A stretch of DNA of 64,000 nucleotides from Crotophaga sulcirostris (Eukaryota; Chordata; Aves; Cuculiformes; Crotophagidae), in assembly GCA_013397455.1 (NCBI GenBank), contig VYZB01000144.1, forward strand, positions 256,772 through 320,771, read 5' to 3'. Shown here one piece after another: positions 13,426-23,015 of the stretch (position 1 is its first letter; each line of letters starts with the position of its first letter). The notes below the pieces were generated by a model, which made no database searches, was not told where the DNA came from, and worked only from the letters and a program-made list of their open reading frames with translations. Both the position numbers and the translations under genes were made by a program.

Positions 13426-13602
13426 GCTGGTATGAAGAACCCCCATGGTGTATTTTATGCCTTTATGCCTTCTGCTACTGAGTCTCCTATTGTGGAGGTT
13501 AGTAAGAGTGATGTTCCTTCCATGTGCACCCCTGGACCTCTGCAGAAAGGACATCTTAGTGATTCCTTCTTTTCAAAGTCATTAGATGATATTACTCCTT
13601 AA
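13426..13602 (+). CDS. candidate coding exon of unknown gene
   Basis: An open frame follows a good splice acceptor (CTGTTGTCTTCTCAG ending at 13425) and stays open for 58 codons to TAA at 13600-13602. The frame shows RNY-type codons (ATT GTG GAG GTT AGT AAG AGT GAT GTT). The peptide looks like ordinary disordered protein, with MPSATESPIVEVSKSDVPS followed by HLSDSFFSKSLDDITP. I do not recognise the protein. Directly after the stop, AAG|GTGATG could serve as a weak donor. If so, the in-frame TAA would be part of the exon, or the result of a single inserted T. It could be a terminal exon, a decayed exon, a retrocopy fragment or chance. No partner exon on the plus strand was found. Confidence 0.3.
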   Translation, partial: AGMKNPHGVFYAFMPSATESPIVEVSKSDVPSMCTPGPLQKGHLSDSFFSKSLDDITP

Positions 13603-15769
13603 GGTGATGGAGGAAGTGTAGGAGAAAAGGGTTGTTGCTGGGATTGTGTGCCCAGTAACTACATCAGCTGTTGTGCTATCATCTGCTTCATTTGACTAGA
13701 TGTTGAATTACTATTCTAGGACTTCTGAGGATTATCAACTTTCCTTTTCCTCCCCTTTACCAAGGTGGTACTTTATACTTTGCCCTTGTCTTTTGCCATG
13801 GTGTTTTAAGGATTAAGCTGAGTGACATTACTCCAGATCTAAGAATCTGAAGGTAAATTTAATTTGTGTTGTTGGGATCTTCTGTTGTAGATGTTGGAAA
13901 TACCATAGGTTTGACTTTAAAAAAAAAAAGCCTCAAATTTGCTTAGTTGCTATAAAACATATGCTTATTATAGACTGCTTAACCCAAGGCTTGTTCTCTG
14001 TTCATCAGCAGCAAACACAGTAAGCCAATGTGGATTATGTGTGCAGAGAAAAATCAAATGGATGAAGACGTAATCAGAGCTATTCTTCTTCTCAGAGTGA
14101 ATATTAACAACAGTGTTTTATGATAAACTGTATTTGAGGACATTAACTTACTGGGAAAAATAATCTTCCTTCACAAATAGGCATATGTTGCTGTTGCATC
14201 AAGTGCTGACAGAAGCAATATTAGCTATTTTTCAGTAAGTGCCTGCATGCACGTGTATCTATAAAAGAGTATTTTATGACTTTTTTTAAAAAAGAGGGAA
14301 AGTATTCCACATTACGGTTTGATTTCTCTTCTTGCTTTCTCTTCTTAGTTAAACAAGTTTCATCTCTATCTCTATGCACATTTTTGCAGCTACAAGCATA
14401 GCCTATATACGTATTTATCTGTAGCCATACATATTTAGCTAAATGTGCCTTGCAAATCATGATGATACCAGAAGCTTTTATGTGAAGGTAATTCTAATTT
14501 TTCCTCCAAATATATATTTAGATTATTCTGTCTTTTAATCTTGCATATCTGAATCTGGGTAATTCTGTTAGCATCAGTGTTAATGCATCTCAGTTTCACA
14601 GTTGAAATCCAGGCTATGGCAACAAAAAATTTAAATGTTAATTTAAGAAAAAAGAAAGAAAGAAAGAAAAAAACCTCACACATTTCATTATCAGGAATGG
14701 AAGTAAGACAGCACAAGAAAGCATTGGTTCCACTTAGGATTGTACAGAAGGAAATTTTTCTGTGTTATTTTAAGTTTGGGGTTTTTCTTATTTTCCAGTG
14801 GAATGTGCTCTGTGCTGGGTAATGAAATTGTTTGATATAGCAGCGACAAAAGCAGGAACTGGCCACTATGTATTTGCGTAATATCAGATAGAAAACAAAC
14901 CAAAGAGCAAATGCTGTAGCTGAATACAAAGATGGAAATGAGTGAGATCCTTGTTCCATAAAAGAAATCCCAGTAATCTGCAATTTTATTTTGGCTGTGG
15001 TGATTCATCTCTCTTCAGAAGTTTCTCAACAACGGCAACTGTTGTATGCTGTCTTTGAAAGCCACATGCTACCACTGAAGCGGGATTTGAATCAGCATGG
15101 AATTTGGCTTATCAGACTGTGTCTGGGAAGCCAGCAGTTTTTGTCATGCCAGATCGCATCTGGATTAAAAACTGAAGAAAAATGTAGTGACACATTGTGA
15201 AAAGAAAAAGACAAGCTTTACTGGCTTTAGTGAAATCTCATTATCAGATAAAGGTTTCATAGTTATTTAAGTTCATAGTTATTTAGGCAGTAATTATACT
15301 CATTAAATGTGTGCTTTAAAGCTAATATTGTCAGATATTTCAAGTATTAGAGATGTGCACGTAAGTCACTTTTCATTTTGAGGCATCTTCTGAACCTTAT
15401 AAGAATTTAACATGCTTTTTGATGTGTTTTTATGAAAATCGGAATGGAAGAACAGAACATTTTGTCCAGAAGCCACAAACACAAAATAGTGTTATTTGTG
15501 ATCATGTCTTAAGAGGACATTGATGCAGTCTCCTAAACCAGCAGGATTTTAACCAAACAGAGATTTATTTATCTTACTCCTAAGAAAAAGTGGATGTTCT
15601 TTACATGCGCATTAGAAGTCTGGACAGAAAAGTTTTTACAGAAAGGCAAGCCAGCTGATACTTATTCCTCTTCCTGAAAGGCATCTGACCAGCAGTGCTG
15701 CACCTCTTTTTTGACAAGGTTAGAGAATACTTTAGTGGCTGCAAATTAACCTAGGAGAAACTAGATGAT
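13603..15769. other. anonymous non-coding DNA with small simple repeats
   Basis: No gene is seen. A short (GAAA)n run lies at about 14647-14673 and a poly-A run at 13919-13929. A 16-bp unit TTCATAGTTATTTAAG is repeated once in tandem at about 15257-15286. The 105-codon minus frame at 14691-15008 has no coding character. Confidence 0.55.
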
Positions 15770-16030
15770 TGCAAACATCCTTTCCTGAAAATCTGTCAAA
15801 AGCACAGCTGTGAAATTAGCTATTTTTGCTAATCATAGCTAGATTATGAAGAATGTCAGTTTGACAGGAATGAGGGAGGAAAGGGGCAGGAATGTGCCTG
15901 TCAGAGTTACTTATGAGAACAACATCTGGGAAAAAAGGAGTTAGGCTTATTTGAACAGCTTGCCCAGCACATTTCTAGCCTTTATCATTAATGGAAGGTG
16001 TAGCTGCGATTTTGGGTAAGGCTATCAGGA
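15770..16030. promoter_or_regulatory. candidate enhancer-like element (palindromes, homeodomain/TALE-type motifs)
   Basis: This segment packs several symmetric motifs. There is a perfect 10-bp palindrome CACAGCTGTG (15803-15812, E-box core CAGCTG). Next come ATTAGC and GCTAAT as an inverted pair (15815-15820 and 15828-15833). TGTCA-GTT-TGACA follows at 15854-15866, and two more TGTCA cores lie near 15794 and 15899. TGACA and TAAT cores are typical binding sites of TALE and other homeodomain factors, and CAGCTG of bHLH factors. Such mixtures are common in vertebrate developmental enhancers. Function is inference only; conservation across birds would decide it. Confidence 0.22.
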
Positions 16031-16346
16031 TTGTGCAAAAAATATGGGCCACATTTAAGTAGTCGGTTGTAAAGTTGAAAACACAATGTATAATCCTAGC
16101 CTATTAAGTAGTTGAGTTAATCATTACTGAAGTACTTATGACCAAAAAGAAGAGATTGCCACATCAGTCCACATTTTGTGCTAAACCACAATGCGAGACC
16201 AGTGAAATCTGCCTCTACCACTGTTGACACTATGTCCATTGGAGGGATGAAGGTAGAGGTATTTTGACTGTGTTTGAGGTTCAAGGGTCTTAGAGCTATG
16301 AGAAAAGGCAGAGAAGGCAAAATGGAAACTTGGAGTCTTCTATAGC

Positions 16347-16505
16347 CATAGAATCATAGAACGGGTCGGGCTGGAAGGGGCCTTTGAGATCATCTAGTTC
16401 CAACCACCCTGCCATGGGCAGAGACACCTTCCACTAGATTAGGTTGCTCAAAGCCTCATCCAGCCTGACCTTGAACACCCATTTCAGTACTTCACCACCT
16501 GCACA
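16347..16505 (-). mobile_element. CR1 LINE, short 3' fragment
   Basis: The plus strand reads CATAGAATCATAGAACGGGT, then GGGCTGGAAGGGGCCTTTGAGATCATC and TAGTTCCAACCACCCTGCCATGGGCAGAGACACC as separate recognisable blocks of a minus-strand CR1 3' UTR. It ends near CTTGAACACCC at about 16480, after which similarity fades. It is less decayed than the copy at 4717-4970 and probably belongs to a different CR1 subfamily. There is no coding part. Confidence 0.9.
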
Positions 16506-18189
16506 AGTCTCAGAGGTCTGCAGTTTTATGAAAAAACAAAGCAGTGTGAAGTGCGCAAGTCCCACCCTTGGAGTTAGGTTAATTTGTCACAGGCTATGAC
16601 TGACACTGATGTTGAAGAATGCCCATGTAAGGCAATCCCAGGATTAGTTTGCAGATGAAATTATGAAGATTAATTTCTGTGAATATTTCTGTGAAGAGCA
16701 CATGAAATTATTGGCTAATGGTAAGGCTTTTGAAAAGGACTAATCGAAGGAAGTAGAACAACAGTTTGTATGATGTAGAATGATCTAGGACACCAGAGAA
16801 AGCAGATCTCAATGAGCTTCCTCAGCACCATTTCCAGAGCACAGCCAGCCTGCCCATGTGCATGTAAGAGTCAAGGGAAGAGCAGGTCTTCATCTGACAT
16901 GAACACAGTTACAGAACTTCGGGGATTTTTTTTGTTCTTGGCATTTTTCAGATGACTTTGAAATGCCCTATCCTTTTTTCCTTTGAAGTTGGGGTAGATT
17001 TTCCTGCCGCTGTCCCAGTAATCAGGTGGTACTGCAGTCATAGAGTGTGCAGGCTTGCCTTGGGTTAAATGTTTTCTTCCGTTTCAGATTTTGTGCAGAC
17101 CAGATTTAAATTCAACAGTGTTTGTTTAGGATTCTGTGCTCAGCACATTATATTAAAGGAGGAGAAACCCTGCATTTAAATAATTCAGTTTTTAGGTCTG
17201 ATGGAAATTGTCAATCGCCTTCTAGCATATTTAACTTTTCCTAAAGGATGCTTACAGGTGCAAAAACTCATTTAGTTGCATATATAGATCAGTTGGTTTA
17301 TTTTGGCACAGAGTCTCTCCATCCTTTCCCTTGCCTTCTGATGTATTTCTGTGTTGCCCTGCAGACAGTGAGCAGAAATCAAGTTTTGGGTATTACAATA
17401 ATAAATTCCATTCTCTTCAAATTGATCAGACTGACAATGAAACAAATAGCATGGAGGCATACCATTCGTATTCCCTGACATTAAAAAGAATAGCTGGCAT
17501 GTCCTGCCTAAAGCAGAAGAAATACCACAACAGCAGGTTATTCAGTTGATGCTAACTGTGAAGTCAGTATTGTTATTATTTCTGATATATACTTTCTGTC
17601 CAGGCATAAGGTGACAAGATGGCACTAATTATGAAGTGCGAACTGGGCTGAAGCCAGTGAAGGGGAAATCTTTTTTGGAGTGTGCAAGAGACCCGAAAAG
17701 GACACCTGCCTTTCCCATCTCATGGTACAAAAATGCTTCCACCCTGCATCAAGATAACAACCAAAGCCTCTCAGTGCTTGGTTAAAATAAATAAATAAAT
17801 AAGTAAAAAGGTGGTAGGCTCCTTCCAGGACCAGCCTTTTCAGGAGCCACCCTGGGCTGATGGACAATGTCCTGCTTGGAGTAGGAGAGGGGCGTGAGGG
17901 TAGCCACTTGCAGCATTTTGCCCTGGGTGTCTTGCTAGCACAGGGGTAGAGGTTGGGATGATGATGGCAAGGGACAAGGCCGCTCAGGGCTCCAGACTGG
18001 CACCTCAAGCGTGCTGTGTCAGGGCTTGGTGGAGCAGGGAAGGCTGCCTGGCATGGAGACCTTTTCATTAGGAAATTTCCAGACTGCTCTGGCATTTGTG
18101 AGAATGCTTTAATCAGGGCAACTGCAAAGCCTGGTTGGGCACGGCAAGCAAAACATGGGGTAGAGGTTTGTGCTCTTGTGTTTACTCTC
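16506..18189. other. non-coding DNA with a GC-richer block and an (AAAT)n run
   Basis: There is no recognisable gene. An (AAAT)n microsatellite of about five units sits at 17783-17803. From about 17810 to 18060 the base composition rises in G+C. A 156-codon minus-strand frame (17625-18095) there reads as low-complexity Ser/Pro/Cys peptide with no domain, so I treat it as chance. The block may be an unrecognised old repeat. Confidence 0.5.
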
Positions 18190-18440
18190 TGTTCGCTGCT
18201 ACTTCAGCCAAAACCAAACAGTCCCAGAGAAGTGGCTGGCAGACCAAAGGTCATGTACATTTGTGACACATTTACCCTTCTGCAGATGAATATTGTCAAC
18301 CAAGAGAAAAAAGTTGTATTCATGCCATGTCCTAGACCTGAAATTAAATGGACAAGATCCTGTAGGTGGCCTCTATATGCTAATAGCCTTTTAATAAAAA
18401 GACGCATGGAAGAACAGCGGTGGTTGAAGTATTGCCATTG
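18190..18440. promoter_or_regulatory. candidate conserved regulatory element
   Basis: The segment lacks repeats. It carries an octamer-like ATGCTAAT (18377-18384; POU factors bind ATGCAAAT-type sites), TTTTAATAAAA close by, and TGTGACA. It has the motif density typical of conserved non-coding DNA. A plus-strand open frame (18016-18441, 141 codons) runs through it but has no recognisable domain. Confidence is low because motif content is the only evidence. Confidence 0.15.
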
Positions 18441-20220
18441 AGAAGTGATTTATTTAGCCAATGCTTAGAAAATTAAGTTAAACCATCTAAGTGAAACTGC
18501 CATATCTCATACCCCTCAAAGGGACAGTAGCTTCGTACAGCTTCAGGCGGAAGTGCTTTTACTGGGCTGATGGTTATTTTGGCCTTCCACAGTGATATGA
18601 AGTTCTGTGAGAACCTCTTTGCAGATTTTGGGGAAAAAAATTAAAAATGAGGAGGTAGAAATACCAGGCTGTGGCTAGACCTGCAGGCATTTCCAGAAGG
18701 ATAGTACAGAGAATACATTTTATTTCTCCATATCTAGTAGAAGTTTGCCCTAGTGCTACTGAGCAAGGGAATGAAATTCCAGGCTATGCATTTTTTTCTA
18801 CATCCTGCAGGTCTCTGTGCTTTTTCCTTTTTTTCTTCTTGTAAATCTGGATCATATTGTTTTGAAATAAATTTTTCTGCCTGACTCAGCAGTTATCTGT
18901 ATGGTAAAACTGAGGGACAGGGGGTGGGGATTGCTTTTTATCTGGCAAAACTTTAATGAGGTACAAGTTTCTCTCAACTCTTAGTGGGAATAAAACTTTC
19001 TTGTAAAAGCCTTTGAGAAATTTATCCAACTGAGAGTTGTCAGATTTATGCAGAGTTTTTTACTCATTTGCTGGCTTAAAAGAAATTCAGGCTTAGCAAC
19101 CAGGCATGCCGTGTAGATGTGGAATGCACCCTGGAGTACTATGAAGCCAATAAATAGTTATCTACATATAATGCCAGGTATCTCATCCACAATACAAAAT
19201 AATTTTAATTTTTTTTAATGCTTTCAGAAATACACATGTAAGGGAGCTCTGCAAAATCAAAGAATCCACGTTAAAAATAAGTTGTCAAGCACTTTGTTTT
19301 GATCTCTGTTTTTCTTGCTTTATGGTAAATACTTGGGAATAATTATTCTTTTGTATATATCTACTTATGATATTTCTAAATTAAGAAGGATTAAAAGTGC
19401 ATAACTTGGACGTGAGATTATGGTTTCCTTATCAAGGTTCAGTCCTAAAATATTTTTGTATTATTTTGAAGTTTATCAGGTAAAAATGAGGAAGGAAATA
19501 TGGGATAGAATCTCTAAAACTAAATGTATGAATTTTGGCAGGAATAATTGACTAACAAAAGTCAATGATAGTGTGTCAATTAATCTTTTATTACAGCCAC
19601 AGCTGTCAGGTGGGTTTACACTGTATTACTTGACCATATCTGAAGATCTTTCCTTTTGTTGTTGTTTCACTCATTTGAGGGGAAGGGATCATGCTGTCAT
19701 TTTCATCTCTGAAATCTGTACTTATATGTAACTTTGTAGAATGCCTCAGAGATGTAAAAGGAATAAATCCATACAGTTTGTCAAAAATCTTAAACAGTCG
19801 TTTTGAGAGGTACATCCTCACTTTTGATAATCTGCCTGTCATTCGCAGTTAGGGAGATGTCAAAATGAAAAACAGTTCTTTTTAAAGGGCTTGGGAAGAA
19901 CAAATTCCCATCTCTTGTCCATCTGATATATGCAAGCATCAAATAATTTTCAAGATACCTACATTGTTTAAAATCAATTTATGACTTTTCTGTGTGCTCT
20001 GGAGGAGGCTGCCCAAACCAAATAAATAGGTAAACTGTTAAGTAAGCCACTTTATCAACTATGCACAGTTAATTCACACTACCATCCCTATCCCCTACTG
20101 TGATACCTGCATATCTAGGCCTTGCTACTTATATCCGTTCCCTTATTTTAATGGTCTTTCTTTTGAACACAGACATATGCACTCACACTTCCTACCTTTT
20201 ATGCAGCACAGGAATGCTGA
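18441..20220. other. anonymous AT-rich non-coding DNA
   Basis: I see no gene, no repeat family and no notable structure. Open frames are short and without coding character. Confidence 0.6.
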
Positions 20221-20295
20221 GACTGACTCTCAACAGTCAAAGGATGATATCTGTCCTTTGAATTTGCAATTCAAAATACCAGGAATTGGTATTTT
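20221..20295. repeat. chain of four overlapping inverted repeats
   Basis: Four perfect inverted repeats follow one another and share arms. GACTG/CAGTC is at 20221-20225 and 20234-20238. TCAAAGGA/TCCTTTGA is at 20237-20244 and 20254-20261. TTTGAATT/AATTCAAA is at 20257-20264 and 20268-20275. AAAATACC/GGTATTTT is at 20273-20280 and 20288-20295. Because arms are shared, the stems are mutually exclusive alternatives. The arms are too short for a microRNA precursor. The cluster may be chance or may reflect hairpin-templated mutation. Confidence 0.7.
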
Positions 20296-22462
20296 AGGAA
20301 CTTTTTTTTAGGAATCTCATTTACCATCTCCTTACAAATGATATACCTGCTTCCTTCTCTGCTGAGGAAGTATTCTTGTGTTACCCACATTGGTCTTTGC
20401 ATAAATATGTATACTGGGGAAGGGTTTAGAAGAACCAGACCTGTGAGGAAGCAATATGCTATTAGAAGTTAAAACCTAGGAGAGAAGCTGAAAAGCGGTG
20501 CACCGTGTCCCGTGAGGCCTGAAGATAAAGTGGTGTCTTGAGGAAGGTGTGTGTATATTTGCAAGCTGTGTTGATTTTAGAGCTGGTGTGTTTGGATGAT
20601 GGGCTGTGTGACTAAAATGGCCCTAATGCTTGCTGATTTGGGATCCTTGCAGCAGTCCACTGAGGTCACTTCAGTAATGGGTAGTACCTTATCATTCATT
20701 AGCCCTGATTAGTTGCTGAATATAGAGATGCAAGTTTCCTCCCGTCCCTGGACTTATCAGCTTCATCATCACAACAAGGCAGAAGCTGGGTTTATTTTCA
20801 TTTTTAAGAAGGTCCAAAACCAAATCTTAAGTTTCACTGACACATAGTCAAACTGCAGACCTGGATCAGAGTGAACAAATAACTTACGTATGCCCCCAAT
20901 TGTACTGCAGTCAGTTTTGTTATGAAATAGGAACGGAGAAACTATTGTTCATATACCTGCTATGGGCACTTGTCTGCTCAGCACGTACTTGCCTTACTGC
21001 TCAGCTGCAGGAGAAAAAAAGGCATTAGTGAAAAGATGCATGTGCAAAGATATCCCAGCTGTCTCCATCTCCAGGATTACTAGCATGGAGCAGTATCATC
21101 TAGGGCAGACTGGGGCTGTAATCTGGTGACAGCAGCATTGTTCCCTGTAAAGTAGCTGGGGTTTGTTAGCAGGGCTTTGCAGCTCATGCTGACTTCTGGC
21201 AGTGACCGTGTAGTTACTAGTACCTGACCTAGCTTAGCTATATCCACAGAGGGCTTCAGTCACCCTTTTGGGGTATAGTCAAGCTGCTTAGACATTTATG
21301 AAGGTGTGTGTAAGCAATTTGCTGCATATGAATACAGATGGACTAATAAATGGAAGTTACCAGCATTTCAGGATAAAGTCAAACTTTTCTGAATGTGTCT
21401 CGGAGGTATGTTCACTATCTTTGTTCAGGGCTTTTTTAATGACAATTAGAGATACTGATGGCTCCTTGATTCTCCACTGTTGTATACTGAAGTGAGTGAT
21501 ATTTTCAGGACTAAAGCATTAAGCTGTGTTGAACGTTATCATTTGCAAGAATGTTTATCTCCAGCAATGCTTAGCTGACTTCAAAATGATACAGTAAAAC
21601 TATGTCATTAACTACTAATATGAAAATTCAGGAAGTACACAACTAAAAACCTTAATTCTTACCTTTTCCTGATTTCTTACCTCAGAAGAATGGTATTTCA
21701 CAATGCATTTAGGAATAATTTAATCCCACTGTTTTACAGAGATTGCTTTTGTGTACTTGCTTAAACACCCCGGTTTCTCTAAGTGATTTTTTTTTTTTTT
21801 GAATGAGAGTAAATTACAAATATATTTTCTATTTTAATTTCTTTTGTTAAGACAATAGAAAACCTTTGACAACTGATGTGGCTTTTGTAGGAAATGTATA
21901 GTGTCATGTATGTATTAAAAGATACTTGAAACATTTGGGTTTCAAATATACAGATATCGTAATGAAACTTGAAACAGCAAAATAATTATCTCTCTGTTTT
22001 TGTCTGCCTGAAGTATTTGTTTTCCATCACTGAGAGCAAACATCTTTTCCCTTCAGAAAAAAACTGGCCTGTTTACAATTTTGCATATCCTTGGATATTT
22101 TGGAATTTCATCAAAGAATTCATTATCTGCTTGAGGGAATTAACTAGGGCTGGTTAAGACTACATTTTGGTGTTATTTTTCTCAGACAGTTGGGGTTTCA
22201 ATGAATTTCCTCCTCCCTCCCACTCCCCAAATAGCATGCTACTTCAGGATATTTTAGGAAAAAAATGATTCAGATGGCCAAAGGTATAATCCTCTCTTTT
22301 CTTTTTTTTTTCTTTTTTTTTTTCCCTCAAAGCACAAAATGCTTGATTCACTGCACTACTGCCATGTCCGCTGTGAATTTCTGTTGGATTTCTTACCCCA
22401 CTGCAGACTCTGTAAATGTGTTAACCCTCCCCACACTGTACTGCAGCAAGGTACCATGTGTT
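20296..22462. other. anonymous non-coding DNA
   Basis: No gene or repeat family is seen. A 39-nt uninterrupted pyrimidine run (mostly T) spans 22290-22328. Frames are short and without coding character. Confidence 0.6.
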
Positions 22463-22467
22463 GCTCC
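22463..22467 (+). repeat. target site duplication, left (GCTCC)
   Basis: Five bases directly before the LTR start, identical to 23011-23015 directly after its end. This fixes the LTR boundaries. Confidence 0.9.
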
Positions 22468-23010
22468 TGTGCTGGTTTTGGCTGTGATAGAGTTAATTTT
22501 TTTTCATAGTAGCCAGTATGGGGCTGTGTTTGGGATTTTTGATGAAAACAGTGTAGATAATAAGAGGGATGTTTTGATTATTGCTAGGCAGTGCTCAGTT
22601 GAGGCCTTTTCTGCCTCTCACCCCACCCCACCAGTGAGTAGGCTGGGGGTACACAAACAGTTGGGAGGGGACATAGGCAGGACAGCTGACCCCAGCTGAC
22701 CAAAGGGATATTCCATACCATATGATGTCATGCTCTAAAAAATAAAAGGTGGGGAGGAAGGAAGGAAGGCAAGGACGTTTGGAGTGACGGTGTGTGTCTT
22801 CCCAAGTAACCATTATGTGTGATGGAGACCTGCTTTCCTGGAGATGGCTGAACACCTGCCTGCCAATGGGAAGTGGTGAATGAATTCCTTGTTTTGCTTT
22901 GCTTGTACGTGTGGCTTTTACTCTTCTGATTCTCTTCCTAGTTCCATCAGGGAGGGAGTTAACAAGCAGCTGTTTGGTGATTAGTTGCTGGCTGGGGTTA
23001 AACCATAACA
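22468..23010 (+). mobile_element. avian ERVL-type solo LTR
   Basis: The element begins TGTGCTGGTTTTGGCTGTGA and ends GGGGTTAAACCATAACA, giving TG...CA ends. It is flanked by identical 5-bp direct repeats GCTCC (22463-22467 and 23011-23015). Five bases is the usual duplication length of the ERVL class. Internal landmarks are a purine-rich and CACCCCACC block near 22620, CATACCATATGATGTCATG near 22716-22734, a decayed TATA box in AAAAAATAAAAGG (22737-22748), and GGTGAATGAATTCC. About 45 bp is missing at about 22915-22923, between CTTTTA and CTCTT, compared with the related copy at 5114-5648. The deletion removes the region expected to carry the polyadenylation signal. No internal retroviral genes remain, as expected after recombination between two LTRs. 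Confidence 0.93.
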
Positions 23011-23015
23011 GCTCC
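23011..23015 (+). repeat. target site duplication, right (GCTCC)
   Basis: Five bases directly after the terminal ACA of the LTR, identical to 22463-22467. Confidence 0.9.
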
